DNA of 56,257 bases from Pseudoalteromonas fuliginea (lineage in GTDB: Bacteria > Pseudomonadota > Gammaproteobacteria > Enterobacterales > Alteromonadaceae), in contig NZ_JJNZ01000070.1 of assembly GCF_000690055.1 (NCBI RefSeq), forward strand, positions 1 through 56,257. Reading direction: 5' to 3'. The position numbers and the translations under genes were made by a program. This document shows, in pieces, positions 24,722 to 34,167 of this stretch (positions within the stretch are counted from its first letter, which is position 1; every line of letters begins with the position of its first letter). A model generated the notes under the pieces. That model was not told where the DNA came from and ran no database searches. It saw nothing but the letters and a program-made list of their open reading frames with translations.

Positions 24722-25195
24722 ATGAGTAATAAATCTGCACTTGTACAAATATGGCATAAATTTAAGCGCCTACCTTTTGGGAATTGGCTTTTTACTAAAG
24801 CTGTTTGCTTTAAAGCGCCATATTTTGGTTCGATGAAACCTTACGTACTCGATTTGAGAGAGGGCCATTGTAGTGCGGTGGTTAAAAATCGTCGCAGCGT
24901 TCATAATCATATTGGAACTATTCATGCTATTGCGCAGTGTAATTTAGCTGAACTGTGTGCAGGTGTAATGATTGATGCAACAGTGCCAGTTAAAACGCAT
25001 CGTTGGATCCCAAAAGGAATGACAGTGCAGTATTTAGCTAAAGTAGACACAGATGTACGAGCTGTCGCTGAAATTGATTTACCACATAAGTGGACTGATA
25101 AAGAGGACCTAGTAGTACCGGTTAAACTTTATAATACCCGCGATGAACTCGTATTCACCGCTGATATTACTATGTATATCACTGAAAAAAAATAA
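24722..25195 (+). CDS. DUF4442 hotdog-fold protein, probable acyl-CoA thioesterase
   Basis: This 157-residue protein has FKAPYFGSMKPYVLDLREGH and NHIGTIHAIAQCNLAELCAG, the pattern of DUF4442 and YiiD-C-terminal hotdog domains: a helix following HNHxGTxHA packs against a beta-sheet. Such proteins are presumed to hydrolyse acyl-CoA or acyl-ACP thioesters in the cytoplasm; no substrate is known for this member. It is transcribed alone and converges with the bactofilin gene 21 bp away. A small AGTCAAC/GTTGATT hairpin lies in that gap. Confidence 0.8.
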   Translation: MSNKSALVQIWHKFKRLPFGNWLFTKAVCFKAPYFGSMKPYVLDLREGHCSAVVKNRRSVHNHIGTIHAIAQCNLAELCAGVMIDATVPVKTHRWIPKGMTVQYLAKVDTDVRAVAEIDLPHKWTDKEDLVVPVKLYNTRDELVFTADITMYITEKK

Positions 25196-25216
25196 TGGAC
25201 AGTCAACTGAGTTGAT

Positions 25217-25699
25217 TTAGTTTTTATCTGTGGCTTGTTTATTTACAAACGACAAGCCGCTGTCGTCTTCCTCTAACAACATTTTAACTTCACTGACTGG
25301 TTTTAATTCTTCACTAATAAGCTCAATTGCATCTTTTTCAAAACGTTGCTTTAAACTACCTTCAATAATCGCACCGGCATCTATGCTTAAGGTATCGTGG
25401 AATACATCGCCATGAACATGTGCGCCGCTTTTAACATTTACTTCACTGGCGTTTATTGAGCCAATAACTTTGCCTTTTACAATTACATTTTGTGCTTCAA
25501 CCATGCCTTCAATAATACCTGTTGAGCCAATAACTAAATGTTTTACTTTAATATCACCATCAATACGACCATCTAATTGTACTTCACCTTGGCTAACTAA
25601 GGTGCCTGTGAGACGAACATCTTGTGAAATAATAGAGGGAGTGTTATTTACTCTTTTTAAACTAGAGCTTCCTGGTTTTTGTTTCTTTCTACCGAACAT
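25217..25699 (-). CDS. Bactofilin (BacA-like cytoskeletal protein)
   Basis: This 160-residue protein has a flexible Lys/Ser-rich N-terminus and a right-handed beta-helix core (about 22-125) made of short repeats such as VRLTGTLVSQGEVQLDGRIDGDI, GMVEAQNVIVKGKVIGSI and VNVKSGAHVHGDVFHDTL, typical of bactofilins (DUF583). These polymerise without nucleotides and scaffold cell-wall or envelope enzymes. The gene overlaps the 3' end of the M23 peptidase gene by 11 bp, a pairing widely conserved in bacteria, so the bactofilin likely positions that peptidase. Confidence 0.92.
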   Translation of the reverse strand: MFGRKKQKPGSSSLKRVNNTPSIISQDVRLTGTLVSQGEVQLDGRIDGDIKVKHLVIGSTGIIEGMVEAQNVIVKGKVIGSINASEVNVKSGAHVHGDVFHDTLSIDAGAIIEGSLKQRFEKDAIELISEELKPVSEVKMLLEEDDSGLSFVNKQATDKN

Positions 25700-26852
25700 G
25701 AGAAAGCGCCTTTGTTATTTTTAGAGGATTAACATGTTTGCCATCAAGTAATACTTCATAATGCAAGTGAGTACTGGTACTTCTACCGGTGCTCCCCATT
25801 AAACCTATTACATCATTTTTAGTAATTAGTTGACCTTTCTTCACTTTAATCTTATTTAAGTGGCCAAAACGAGTCACAAGGCCATTTTTATGTTCAAGCT
25901 CAATAAAGTTACCGTAACCACCGTTGCGGCCGGCTCTGAGAACTATAGCGTCAGCAGGGGCAAAAATTTCGGTTTTATGCCAACCAGCTAAATCGACTCC
26001 TTTATGAAAGGCTCGACGATTATTCATCGGATCTTTACGAAGACCAAAACTACTTGAAATGTAATATTTTGCAGCAGGCAAAGGTAAAGAATTCGGAAGC
26101 TCTGTTAAAAAGCTTTCAAGGTTATTTAATAAGAGTAGTTTATCGGCAATAAGTAAAAATTGGGTCGGAATTTTTGTTTCATCAAAAACATCAAGTGGGC
26201 CACCTTGTGCTGTTTTTTGTTCGCTTAGTGCCAAATGTTGTTTAAGTGCCGATTCAAGCCCTGCGCCTTTAAGCATTGCTAAAATATCGTCGTGTCGTTT
26301 ATTTATTTGGCTATCAAGTAATGCAAAGTTTTTTTGATAAGCTTGTGCTAAATGTTGGTATCTTGCTGAAAAAGTAAGCGGGGTAACTAAGTTCACTTGC
26401 TTATTGTTTGGCTCTTCATCAAGTAGTGGAGCATGAAATTCTTCTTTTCGTTCACTAATTGGTGACTCGAGATTACTATCAAGCTGTATTGAATCTTTGC
26501 TAATCGAGGCTGGTAATGACTCTATCATGCTTTGCAATAAAGCCTGTTTTTGTTCAAGAATAGCCAGCTGTTCTAACTGATTTGTATAAAGTGCATTTTG
26601 TTCGCTGACTTTTTTCTGCCAAAGTAGTTGTTTATTCAATTGGTTTTGCTGGATGTTGGAAATTTTGTTCGTTTGTGAATAAACACGTAATGTAGAAATA
26701 CTGATCCAAGCTAAAGTAGCAAAAACAAGTACTGCAACAGTAAGCTGAACCCAAGACGCCAAAACAACATGCTTAACTTCACCATTTTGGCGAATAAGTA
26801 ACTGACGGGCTGGAAATGTTTTTTGATAAAAAGACTTTATAAATACTGACAT
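25689..26852 (-). CDS. Membrane-anchored M23 (LytM) peptidase paired with bactofilin
   Basis: This 387-residue protein has a short basic cytoplasmic start, one transmembrane helix (about 33-52), a coiled-coil Gln/Leu-rich segment (about 58-110) and a C-terminal LytM domain. The zinc ligands are intact: HKGVD (His283, Asp287), RFGHLN and HLHYEV (His362 and His364). It should cleave peptide cross-links in peptidoglycan and so is probably an active hydrolase rather than a degenerate activator. The fold, TM anchor and overlap with bactofilin match the LmdC/Csd1-type partners that shape cells. A terminator separates it from the upstream fumarylacetoacetase gene. Confidence 0.9.
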   Translation of the reverse strand: MSVFIKSFYQKTFPARQLLIRQNGEVKHVVLASWVQLTVAVLVFATLAWISISTLRVYSQTNKISNIQQNQLNKQLLWQKKVSEQNALYTNQLEQLAILEQKQALLQSMIESLPASISKDSIQLDSNLESPISERKEEFHAPLLDEEPNNKQVNLVTPLTFSARYQHLAQAYQKNFALLDSQINKRHDDILAMLKGAGLESALKQHLALSEQKTAQGGPLDVFDETKIPTQFLLIADKLLLLNNLESFLTELPNSLPLPAAKYYISSSFGLRKDPMNNRRAFHKGVDLAGWHKTEIFAPADAIVLRAGRNGGYGNFIELEHKNGLVTRFGHLNKIKVKKGQLITKNDVIGLMGSTGRSTSTHLHYEVLLDGKHVNPLKITKALSHVR

Positions 26853-26942
26853 GGCATATAAACATTGGCTATTAACCGAATTAAGATAGCAATTTGAGTT
26901 AAAAAAGCCAGAGAAAAATTGTAACTGTTCAAAAATTAATAA

Positions 26943-26973
26943 AAAAGGGCTGCTTTTAGTAAGCAGCCCTTTT
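26943..26973 (-). terminator. Rho-independent terminator of the fumarylacetoacetase gene
   Basis: AAAAGGGCTGCTT and AAGCAGCCCTTTT form a 13-bp perfect stem around TTAGT, with T/A runs on either side, 15 bp beyond the leftward stop. Confidence 0.9.
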
Positions 26974-26987
26974 ATTTAATACTCGTA

Positions 26988-28301
26988 TTATTTTGTAGGC
27001 AGAACTGTACTCTCTACAGAGCCAAAACCTATACGTGCATAGCCTTCTTTTTCACACCAGCCACGCATAATAACGTTATCGCCATCTTCTAAAAAGCTGC
27101 GTTGTTCGCCATTACTTAGCGTAATTTTTTCTTTGCCACCACGAGAAAGCTCAAGTAATGAACCTGCTTCTTCGTGCGTTGGACCTGACTGAGTGCCCGA
27201 ACCTAGCATGTCACCTGGCATAAAGTTACAGCCATTTACTGTGTGATGAGTAACCATTTGTGCCACAGTCCAGTAAGAGTGCTTAAAGCTAGATGTTGAT
27301 ACGCGCGTTGGGTTATGGCCTTCGCTACGCATTTTTTGCGTTTGAATTTTAACATCCATTTGAATATCAAAAGCACCTTGGTCGCGATTCGCTTTTGATT
27401 CTAAATAGTCCATAGGCTGTGGATCGTTTTCATCACGTGTCCAGCTTGTTCTATAAGGTGCTAATGCTTCGGTTGTTACAATCCAAGGCGATACCGTTGA
27501 GGCAAAGTTCTTAGCTAAAAATGGACCAAGCGGTTGGTATTCCCACGCTTGCAAGTCACGTGCTGACCAATCGTTAAATACACAAAAGCCAAATACATGG
27601 TTTTCAGCATTTTCGATAGCGATTGCATCGCCCAGTGCATTGCCTTTACCTAAGTAAATACCCAGCTCTAGTTCGTAATCAAGGCGTTTACAAGGACCGA
27701 ATGATGGCACTTCTGCATCAGGAGCTTTAGTTTGGCCTTTAGGGCGATGAAATGTTTGACCCGATACGTCAATAGATGAAGAGCGACCATGATAACCAAT
27801 AGGTACCCATTTATAGTTAGGTAGTAATGGGTTATCAGGGCGAAATAAACTACCCACAGCAGTAGCATGATAAATAGAAGTGTAAAAGTCGGTGTAATCA
27901 CCGATACGACAAGGCAAAGAAAACTCTATATCAGACTGTGCAACCAATGTATCGCTAAGCGCTTGTTGGTGCTCAGAGCCTGCTCTTAGTGCTTTTGAAA
28001 GCGCTAAACGAAGGGCTGACCAATACTGCAACCCTAAACCCATAAATGTATTTAAGGTTGCTTCACTTGCTGCATCTGCGGCTGTTTTAGCGTCACCTGT
28101 TAAAACGTTTAATTTATTTAGTTTTGCTAAATCGATTACTTGGTCACCAATTGCAACACCACCACGAAAGGCCTCATCAGACCCTTTACGACGAAATTCT
28201 GCAAACGGTAAGTTTTGAATCGGGAAGTCGCAATTATCAACATTAGCTGATTCTACCCAGCTGGTTAAATTAATATCGTGGGTTTCGTTAATTAGGCTCA
28301 T
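26988..28301 (-). CDS. fahA: Fumarylacetoacetase
   Basis: This 437-residue protein is the length of FAH enzymes. The N-terminal SH3-like domain (about 25-125) is followed by the catalytic FAH domain, with the metal-binding and catalytic segments DFYTSIYHATAVGSLFRP (active-site Asp and His), RLDYELELGIYLG (Glu ligands) and FNDWSARDLQAWEY (Asp ligand), then KNFASTVSPWIV and LGSGTQSGPT. It hydrolyses 4-fumarylacetoacetate to fumarate and acetoacetate, the last step of tyrosine/homogentisate degradation, using Ca2+ or Mg2+. It lies 136 bp downstream of hppD, separated by a terminator, so expression may be partly independent. The hmgA and maiA steps are not in this window. Confidence 0.94.
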   Translation of the reverse strand: MSLINETHDINLTSWVESANVDNCDFPIQNLPFAEFRRKGSDEAFRGGVAIGDQVIDLAKLNKLNVLTGDAKTAADAASEATLNTFMGLGLQYWSALRLALSKALRAGSEHQQALSDTLVAQSDIEFSLPCRIGDYTDFYTSIYHATAVGSLFRPDNPLLPNYKWVPIGYHGRSSSIDVSGQTFHRPKGQTKAPDAEVPSFGPCKRLDYELELGIYLGKGNALGDAIAIENAENHVFGFCVFNDWSARDLQAWEYQPLGPFLAKNFASTVSPWIVTTEALAPYRTSWTRDENDPQPMDYLESKANRDQGAFDIQMDVKIQTQKMRSEGHNPTRVSTSSFKHSYWTVAQMVTHHTVNGCNFMPGDMLGSGTQSGPTHEEAGSLLELSRGGKEKITLSNGEQRSFLEDGDNVIMRGWCEKEGYARIGFGSVESTVLPTK

Positions 28302-28396
28302 TACATTTCCTTTGGATTTTACTGTATGGCGACAAGGTATAGTTTATTTAATCATACTTGTACTTGGCGCCATACTTTTTAAATATTAAAACGACA

Positions 28397-28421
28397 AAAA
28401 GCAGCGAAGTTCGCTGCTTTT
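28397..28421 (-). terminator. Rho-independent terminator of hppD
   Basis: AAAAGCAGCGA and TCGCTGCTTTT form an 11-bp perfect stem with an AGT loop, 17 bp past the leftward hppD stop. Confidence 0.88.
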
Positions 28422-28437
28422 AATTTACTCAAATATT

Positions 28438-29484
28438 TTATAAAACGCCGCGACGCTCTTGGTCACGTTCGATTGATTCAAATAATGCTTGGAAGTTACC
28501 TTCACCAAAGCCACCATCATCAACGCGTTGGATCATTTCTATAAAGATTGGACCAAATAAGTTTTTAGAGAAAATTTGTAATAAATAACAATTTTCACTT
28601 TGGCTATCTACGAGTATCTGATGCTCACGAATTTTTTCTTTATCTTCAGCAACCCAAGGTACACGGTCAAAAATAGTATCGTAGTACTCTGGGATAATAT
28701 CTAAAGTGGCAATTGTTGATTTATCAAGCTTATCAAGAGAGCTTACTAAGTCATCTGTTAAAAACGCTAAATGTTGAACGCCTGGGCCGTTGTACTCACC
28801 AAGGTATTCATCAATTTGGTTGTTATCGTTACCTTTACCTTCGTTTATTGGAATAGAGAAGGTGCCGCATGGCGATTTAAGTGCATACGAAATAAGCGCT
28901 GTTTTTTGACCTTTAATGTCAAAGTAGCGTACTTCAGTAAAACCAAATACGTCTTTATAAAAGTTAGCCCATTTTTCCATGGTGCCTTTATAAACGTTAT
29001 TGGTTAAATGATCGATTCGGATAAAGCCTTTATCTTCTACAACATTTTGCGTTTCTAAGTCTTCAAAATCACTTTCGTAAATAGTGCCTTTGTCGCCAAA
29101 TTGTTCAATAAAGTAAATTAGGCTGTCGCCAATACCATAGATTGCAGGATAAGGCATATTTTTATGCGTTGAGTCGGTCGCTGGTTTTGCACCACGCTCT
29201 ACTGCTGTTTCAAATGCTTTTTGCGCATTCTCAACACGCCAACCCATTGAACAAATAGCAGGACCATGGCTTTTAGCAAATTCTGCAGAAAAACCTTCAC
29301 GCTCGTTATTCAGTAAAAAGTGAATATCGTTTTGGTTGTAATAAACAATGTCTTTACCTTTGAATTTTTTAAGCTTAGAGAAGCCAAAATCAGTAAATAC
29401 TTTATCCATATAATCAGCATCAGGTGTTGCGTACTCGGTAAATTCAATACCGACTAAACCTAAATAGTTATTTACTTCACTCAT
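28438..29484 (-). CDS. hppD: 4-hydroxyphenylpyruvate dioxygenase
   Basis: This 348-residue two-domain vicinal-oxygen-chelate enzyme has its Fe2+ ligands in the C-terminal half: the His of GFIRIDHLTNNV, the His of GPGVQHLAFLTDDL and the Glu of GPIFIEMIQR. The closing GGFGEGNFQALFESIERDQ is the typical C-terminal helix. It converts 4-hydroxyphenylpyruvate to homogentisate with O2 in the cytoplasm. It leads into fumarylacetoacetase just downstream. Tyrosine catabolism of this type also feeds pyomelanin when later steps are weak. A TyrR homologue is encoded in the same window, but I found no convincing TYR box here. Confidence 0.94.
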   Translation of the reverse strand: MSEVNNYLGLVGIEFTEYATPDADYMDKVFTDFGFSKLKKFKGKDIVYYNQNDIHFLLNNEREGFSAEFAKSHGPAICSMGWRVENAQKAFETAVERGAKPATDSTHKNMPYPAIYGIGDSLIYFIEQFGDKGTIYESDFEDLETQNVVEDKGFIRIDHLTNNVYKGTMEKWANFYKDVFGFTEVRYFDIKGQKTALISYALKSPCGTFSIPINEGKGNDNNQIDEYLGEYNGPGVQHLAFLTDDLVSSLDKLDKSTIATLDIIPEYYDTIFDRVPWVAEDKEKIREHQILVDSQSENCYLLQIFSKNLFGPIFIEMIQRVDDGGFGEGNFQALFESIERDQERRGVL

Positions 29485-29787
29485 TATTATTACTCCCGCA
29501 ATTAAGCACTGCGATTATGTGTTGTTGTCATATTGCAGTAGATAATCAACCAGATTTTTAATTTGGGGAAGAGGAGGGCGCTATTTAGTGTCTAGTGCAT
29601 GTGTAAATTTTATAGGACGGTTATTATAAAGTTACGTGTTTGTAATACAGTTAAGTAAAATGAAGTTATATGGTATAAATTCAAGTGGGAGTGCTTGTTT
29701 TTAAGTTATTGTATTTAAATACTAAAAAGGAGGTTTAACCTGCGTTAAACCCCCTTTTATAATTAATAAGTAAAAGCTTTTTCGTAC
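29485..29787. other. 303-bp gap upstream of hppD
   Basis: This gap holds the hppD promoter region and the terminator of the leftward phosphoesterase gene. TGTAAATTTTATAGG near 29611 has one half of a TyrR consensus (TGTAAA-N6-TTTACA) but not the other half. Nothing else was recognised. Confidence 0.4.
29725..29758 (-). terminator. Terminator of the 5'-nucleotidase-like gene
   Basis: AAAAGGAGGTTTAA and TTAAACCCCCTTTT pair with one mismatch around CCTGCG. On the minus strand it ends in a T run, 30 bp past the stop. Confidence 0.82.
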
Positions 29788-32535
29788 TTAATTGTTTACA
29801 CTTTGAGAGGCGTTGCCAAAAAACTTGTTTCGCTGCTCTAGCCATGGGTTAGTTTTTATTGCTGGAGCTGCTTTGTAGTGACGTTCAATTGTTTGGTTTA
29901 AAGTACGTGTAGATTGCTCAAATGTTAATTTTTGTTGTGCAGCGCCCATACGCTTAATTTCATCTTGGGTCATAGCACGGCCAGCATAAAGCAATGCATT
30001 CAAGTAACCCGCTACGGTTTCAAAATTATTATCGGTAAATAAAAGCACCGTTTTATTGAGTGCCCATTGGCGGTCAATTTCGCCGTCTTCTTTAACGCCA
30101 GCTAATTCACCATCAATGTATACTTCAAATACCCCATTTGTAGGTGCTGTGTAGAAAACAAATGCGACACGGTGCCATGCTTCTGCCTGAGTATTACCAA
30201 AGTAGCCACTGTCGCTTGTTGATTTACCATAACCACCACTTGGGTCTATAAATATGTCAGCATCGTCATCCAGATAACTGTTTGTTTCTGCTTGCATTAT
30301 TGCACGATAAATATCTTTGCCTTCTGAAGGCCAATATAAATCCATAACAAGTGTGTAGTCAGATACCATTCCTTCGTTTGCAAAATCACCATTTGCAGGG
30401 GTGTTTAATTCAATTAATAAGCCTTCTGTCGGGGAGTGGCGCGAAAATGCCATTACACCCGAAGGGCCGTCAGTTAAATCATCAATATTTAACTGAGTGG
30501 TGGTGTTATATTGGGTTTCATCAGTGCCCCAATTGGTTTCATTTGGATCGAAATAGTTAAGTACTGAAGGCCCAAAATCAGCCGCTAACGGATTGTTAGC
30601 ATCCTCAAAATTCCATATAGTTACATTTGCTACGTTACTGCACGAGTAAAGCTCAGTGTCGGTATCCAAATGTAGGCATTGGCTTGTTCTAAATCGAGCA
30701 TATTTATCAAGTAGCCACCAAGCTTCGGCTATTGGCTCTATGTTTGAGAATGTCACACTATTAAAAAATAAATCAGGATTTAAAGCCGCGCCTTTAAATA
30801 GCGCAACTTCGTAATTATTTGTGGGTTGTATATCTTCAGGTTTAAGTAAAAACCAATCAGGTTGACTGGCAAACATCGCTGCTAAGTCTCTTCCCGATAC
30901 TGTTACTTTATAGATAGAATTAAACCCAGGCGTATTTGATGGCTGCCTTTCTACATAAAAAGCTTTATGGAAGTCTTCTTGAGTCAGTGTGCCGGGTGTC
31001 CAGCGCTTTTGTACTAGTTCAGGGTTAAGTAATGCTGCGCTAATTGTGCTTGAATGTTTTGCGGCTAAGGCAGTTATTTCAGCTAATTGTAAAGTAGTTG
31101 GATAATTTTCTGAAATAGTTATTTCTGTTTCAGCGTCAGGAGCATAACGACCCATAATTTCATCAATAGCTTGTTTAGTCGTTTCATCTCGTTCATTAAT
31201 AGAGTCGGTTTCAATTGTTTTGTAATCAACAACCGGAGATGATTTATCCGCTAAATCAAAATCAAGCGTTAAATCAGTAATCCCTTTAGCATAAAAATCT
31301 GGCTGAATAACAATCGCGCCGTTGTCTAGTGTCTCGAAACTTTCACCACCATGCGTGTGGCCGCCAAGCACTAAATCAATGCCTGCGACGTTAGTTGCCA
31401 TATCAGTATCAAGACCGACACCTAAATGGCTCAGCATGATCATATAATCTACGTCGTCACGATATTGACTAACAATGCTTTGCGCCACTTGTTGCCATTG
31501 CCAGCTCATTTTAAATTGTTTTATGAAATCAGGGATTGGTTCATCTTCAATTGGTTCATCAAGTTCATTCCATGGCACAGAAGTCATACCAAACAAACCT
31601 AAAGTGACACACCCTACTTGTACTTTTGCAAATCCAACGCCTGCAAAATCTTGTAGTTGCTCACCTTCATACCGTGTATTACTCGCCAGTACGATGGCAT
31701 TCTCGTCTTGTGAATAACTTAATAGTTTTTCTGGGCCCCATGCGTAATCATGGTTTCCAACAACACGAACATCAAATTGCATCGCTTTAATTGCTTCTTC
31801 TGTTGCAGTACCTTGTGATAGTTGCTCTGCGACGGTGCCTTTTTCATAGTCGTCACCACCATTTGTAAATAAGGTATGAGGAGTTTGGCTTGCTACTTGG
31901 TTGTAGTAGGCTTTAATACGGCTGAAATATTGCTCTTGGTAGCCAAAGCGAGCATGTAAATCGGCAACATGCACAAACCTCACTGATTGTTTAGTGGCAT
32001 TCGCATCACAAGTTGGGCCTATATTGGCAAAAGTTTCATTACGCTGCATTTGTATTGCGTAGGTGCCTAATGTGTTCACTTGCGCGCTAACGAAGCCATC
32101 TAACACGGTTGAGTTTTCGATTATGTCCCATGTATTGGTTGATAGTTTTGCTATAAAGAGTTGCCCGCCTAATGCATAGTCCACAGGGATTTTTATTGTA
32201 ATAGTGATGGGGGTAATTAAAGTCAGCGAGTTTGGTGTAAGACTATGTAAATCTGAAACTATATTTTGTTGCTCATTTGCTTCATCTAATAGTGTTTTCT
32301 CGTAAGTAAGCTCTGTATTACTAGAAGTCGCACCAGCAGGAGCGGTTAGTATAAAATTACCTTCATCTAATGTCGTGTCTAAACCAGTCGAGCTTGATAA
32401 TGTGAGTGTACTTGGCTCTGGTTCAACTGGGTTGTTTGGATTGAGTGTAACCTCGTCACTGGAGCCGCCACAAGCTGATAAAAGCATAATTAAAAATGCT
32501 AAAATTGTGGCATGTAATATCGTTAACGATTGCAT
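29788..32535 (-). CDS. 5'-nucleotidase-like metallophosphoesterase lipoprotein with LamG-like domain
   Basis: This 915-residue secreted lipoprotein has the lipobox MLLSAC with GGSSDE. Its parts are a beta-rich N-terminal domain (about 40-170) and a metallophosphatase domain (about 185-440) with FVHVADLHARFG, NGGDDYEKG, VVGNHDYAWG, MLSHLGVG and GGHTHGG, which supply the two-metal ligands. A 5'-nucleotidase C-terminal domain (about 470-640) and a concanavalin/LamG-like domain (about 690-880, YIDGELAG) follow. It probably hydrolyses extracellular nucleotides or other phosphate monoesters or diesters at the cell surface. The extra LamG-like tail is unusual and may bind polysaccharide or an organic particle. 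The gene is flanked by its own terminator and that of the POT gene. Confidence 0.85.
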   Translation of the reverse strand: MQSLTILHATILAFLIMLLSACGGSSDEVTLNPNNPVEPEPSTLTLSSSTGLDTTLDEGNFILTAPAGATSSNTELTYEKTLLDEANEQQNIVSDLHSLTPNSLTLITPITITIKIPVDYALGGQLFIAKLSTNTWDIIENSTVLDGFVSAQVNTLGTYAIQMQRNETFANIGPTCDANATKQSVRFVHVADLHARFGYQEQYFSRIKAYYNQVASQTPHTLFTNGGDDYEKGTVAEQLSQGTATEEAIKAMQFDVRVVGNHDYAWGPEKLLSYSQDENAIVLASNTRYEGEQLQDFAGVGFAKVQVGCVTLGLFGMTSVPWNELDEPIEDEPIPDFIKQFKMSWQWQQVAQSIVSQYRDDVDYMIMLSHLGVGLDTDMATNVAGIDLVLGGHTHGGESFETLDNGAIVIQPDFYAKGITDLTLDFDLADKSSPVVDYKTIETDSINERDETTKQAIDEIMGRYAPDAETEITISENYPTTLQLAEITALAAKHSSTISAALLNPELVQKRWTPGTLTQEDFHKAFYVERQPSNTPGFNSIYKVTVSGRDLAAMFASQPDWFLLKPEDIQPTNNYEVALFKGAALNPDLFFNSVTFSNIEPIAEAWWLLDKYARFRTSQCLHLDTDTELYSCSNVANVTIWNFEDANNPLAADFGPSVLNYFDPNETNWGTDETQYNTTTQLNIDDLTDGPSGVMAFSRHSPTEGLLIELNTPANGDFANEGMVSDYTLVMDLYWPSEGKDIYRAIMQAETNSYLDDDADIFIDPSGGYGKSTSDSGYFGNTQAEAWHRVAFVFYTAPTNGVFEVYIDGELAGVKEDGEIDRQWALNKTVLLFTDNNFETVAGYLNALLYAGRAMTQDEIKRMGAAQQKLTFEQSTRTLNQTIERHYKAAPAIKTNPWLEQRNKFFGNASQSVNN

Positions 32536-32617
32536 ATACAGCTGTTCCCTGAGTCTATTCTCTAATCAATCAGGCTATAATATCAGTTAACAGTGGTGCG
32601 GCAAAGTTGAATAAAAA

Positions 32618-32644
32618 AATCCCTCATAGCGGTTATGAGGGATT
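32618..32644 (-). terminator. Terminator of the POT transporter gene
   Basis: AATCCCTCATA and TATGAGGGATT form an 11-bp stem around GCGGT. On the minus strand it is followed by a long T run. Confidence 0.88.
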
Positions 32645-32673
32645 GGTTTTTAGCTATATTATTTAAAAAACAA

Positions 32674-34167
32674 TTAAGAAGCTTTTTCTTCTAACCCTTG
32701 TTTTTCCCATACTTTAGCTTTAAATGTCATGAGTACTAAAACAACACCAACACCAATGCTAAATAATGCAATTTGTAGGTATAGGTTAGGGATTTCTTGG
32801 ACATTATTCGGATCGAAATTACCAGCAAGTAAACCTGCGATGATGTTACCGATTGAGTAAGTTAATACAAATACACCCATCATTTGACCAGTGTAACGTT
32901 TAGGCGATAGTTTACTTACCGCACTTAATGCTACAGGGCTTAAACAAAGCTCACCTACTGTATGTAAAAAATAGGTAGTAACAAGCCAGTAAGGCGCTAC
33001 TTTTAAGCCTTCAGCAGCGTAATGAGCCGCCATAAACATAACTAAAAAGCCTGACGCCATGATAATTAAACCAAGCGCACACTTAACGCTGTAGCTAGGT
33101 GATACTAGACTTTTAGATAAATTAATCCAAAGCGCTGCAAAAAATGGTGATAGGGCAATAATAAACAGCGAGTTTAACGATTGAAACCACGTTGTAGGGA
33201 TTTCAAAAGTACCAATAAGGCGGTCAGTATAATCGCGTGCAAATAAGTTTAATGATGAACCTGCTTGTTCAAAACCAGACCAAAAACATGCTGATGCAAT
33301 ACATACTAAAAATAGCGCCCACATTCTTTGTTTTTCAGCATCAGTTAATTTACCTGTAAAGTAAATAACACCAAAATAAACAAAAAAGATAATAGTGAAT
33401 ACAACAGCTACGTATCCTGCAACCACTGTTGGATTGATTACAATTGCGCCGGTCATTGCAGCTGTAGTCACTGCTGCAGCTATAATTACAAACGCAGCAA
33501 TACCACCCCATGCGCGGGAAGTACCTTTAGGGCCTAATGGGTTGGCTGGTAAAACGCTATGCTCTGGCAAGTTATTAAGTGAGCGCTTATATTGCACTAA
33601 ACCAATAGCCATACCAACAGCTGCTGCGCCAAACGCCCAGTGCCAGCCTACGTTTTCCATAAAGTAACCACAAACGTAGTAACCAATCAAAGAACCTAGG
33701 TTAATACCCATGTAGTAAATAGCGTAACCACCATCACGACGTTCGTCGGCATCACTGTATAACTGGCCAACCATTGCGCTGATATTTGGTTTTAATAAAC
33801 CAGTACCCGTCGCTACAAATATTAAGCCAATAAAAAATGAATAATCATGTGGAACTGCCAAAATAATATGGCCACACATAATAATAATACCGCCATACCA
33901 AACCGCTTTTTGACCACCGAATAGTCTATCGGCTAGCCAACCGCCAGGTAAACCTAAAAAGTATACTGCGCCTGTGTATAAACCATATATTGCAGCAGCT
34001 GATGCAACGGTAAAGCCAAGGCCTTCTTGTTGTAAGCTTGCCGTCATAAACAATACGAGCATAGCTCGCATACCGTAATAACTCATTCGTTCCCACATTT
34101 CAGTGAAGAACAATGTCGAAAGTCCTTTAGGGTGGCCAAACCAGCCACTATCTGGAGCTGAACTCAT
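32674..34167 (-). CDS. POT/PTR-family proton-coupled oligopeptide transporter
   Basis: This 497-residue protein has 12-14 predicted helices. The N-terminal FFTEMWERMSYYGMRAMLVLF carries the ExxER proton-coupling motif (Glu23, Glu26, Arg27). The PTR signature lies at GGWLADRLFGGQKAVWYGG with FVATGTGLLKPNISAMVGQLY. It imports di- and tripeptides with protons. It stands alone but complements the surface M3 peptidase at 12124, together suggesting peptide feeding. A close homologue class is DtpA/DtpB of E. coli, but I do not assign the paralogue. Confidence 0.92.
   Translation of the reverse strand: MSSAPDSGWFGHPKGLSTLFFTEMWERMSYYGMRAMLVLFMTASLQQEGLGFTVASAAAIYGLYTGAVYFLGLPGGWLADRLFGGQKAVWYGGIIIMCGHIILAVPHDYSFFIGLIFVATGTGLLKPNISAMVGQLYSDADERRDGGYAIYYMGINLGSLIGYYVCGYFMENVGWHWAFGAAAVGMAIGLVQYKRSLNNLPEHSVLPANPLGPKGTSRAWGGIAAFVIIAAAVTTAAMTGAIVINPTVVAGYVAVVFTIIFFVYFGVIYFTGKLTDAEKQRMWALFLVCIASACFWSGFEQAGSSLNLFARDYTDRLIGTFEIPTTWFQSLNSLFIIALSPFFAALWINLSKSLVSPSYSVKCALGLIIMASGFLVMFMAAHYAAEGLKVAPYWLVTTYFLHTVGELCLSPVALSAVSKLSPKRYTGQMMGVFVLTYSIGNIIAGLLAGNFDPNNVQEIPNLYLQIALFSIGVGVVLVLMTFKAKVWEKQGLEEKAS

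Noticed and set aside
29605..29660. Possible TyrR box upstream of hppD
   Set aside because: TGTAAA is present but the matching TTTACA half at the right spacing is not; AT-rich DNA gives such half-sites by chance.
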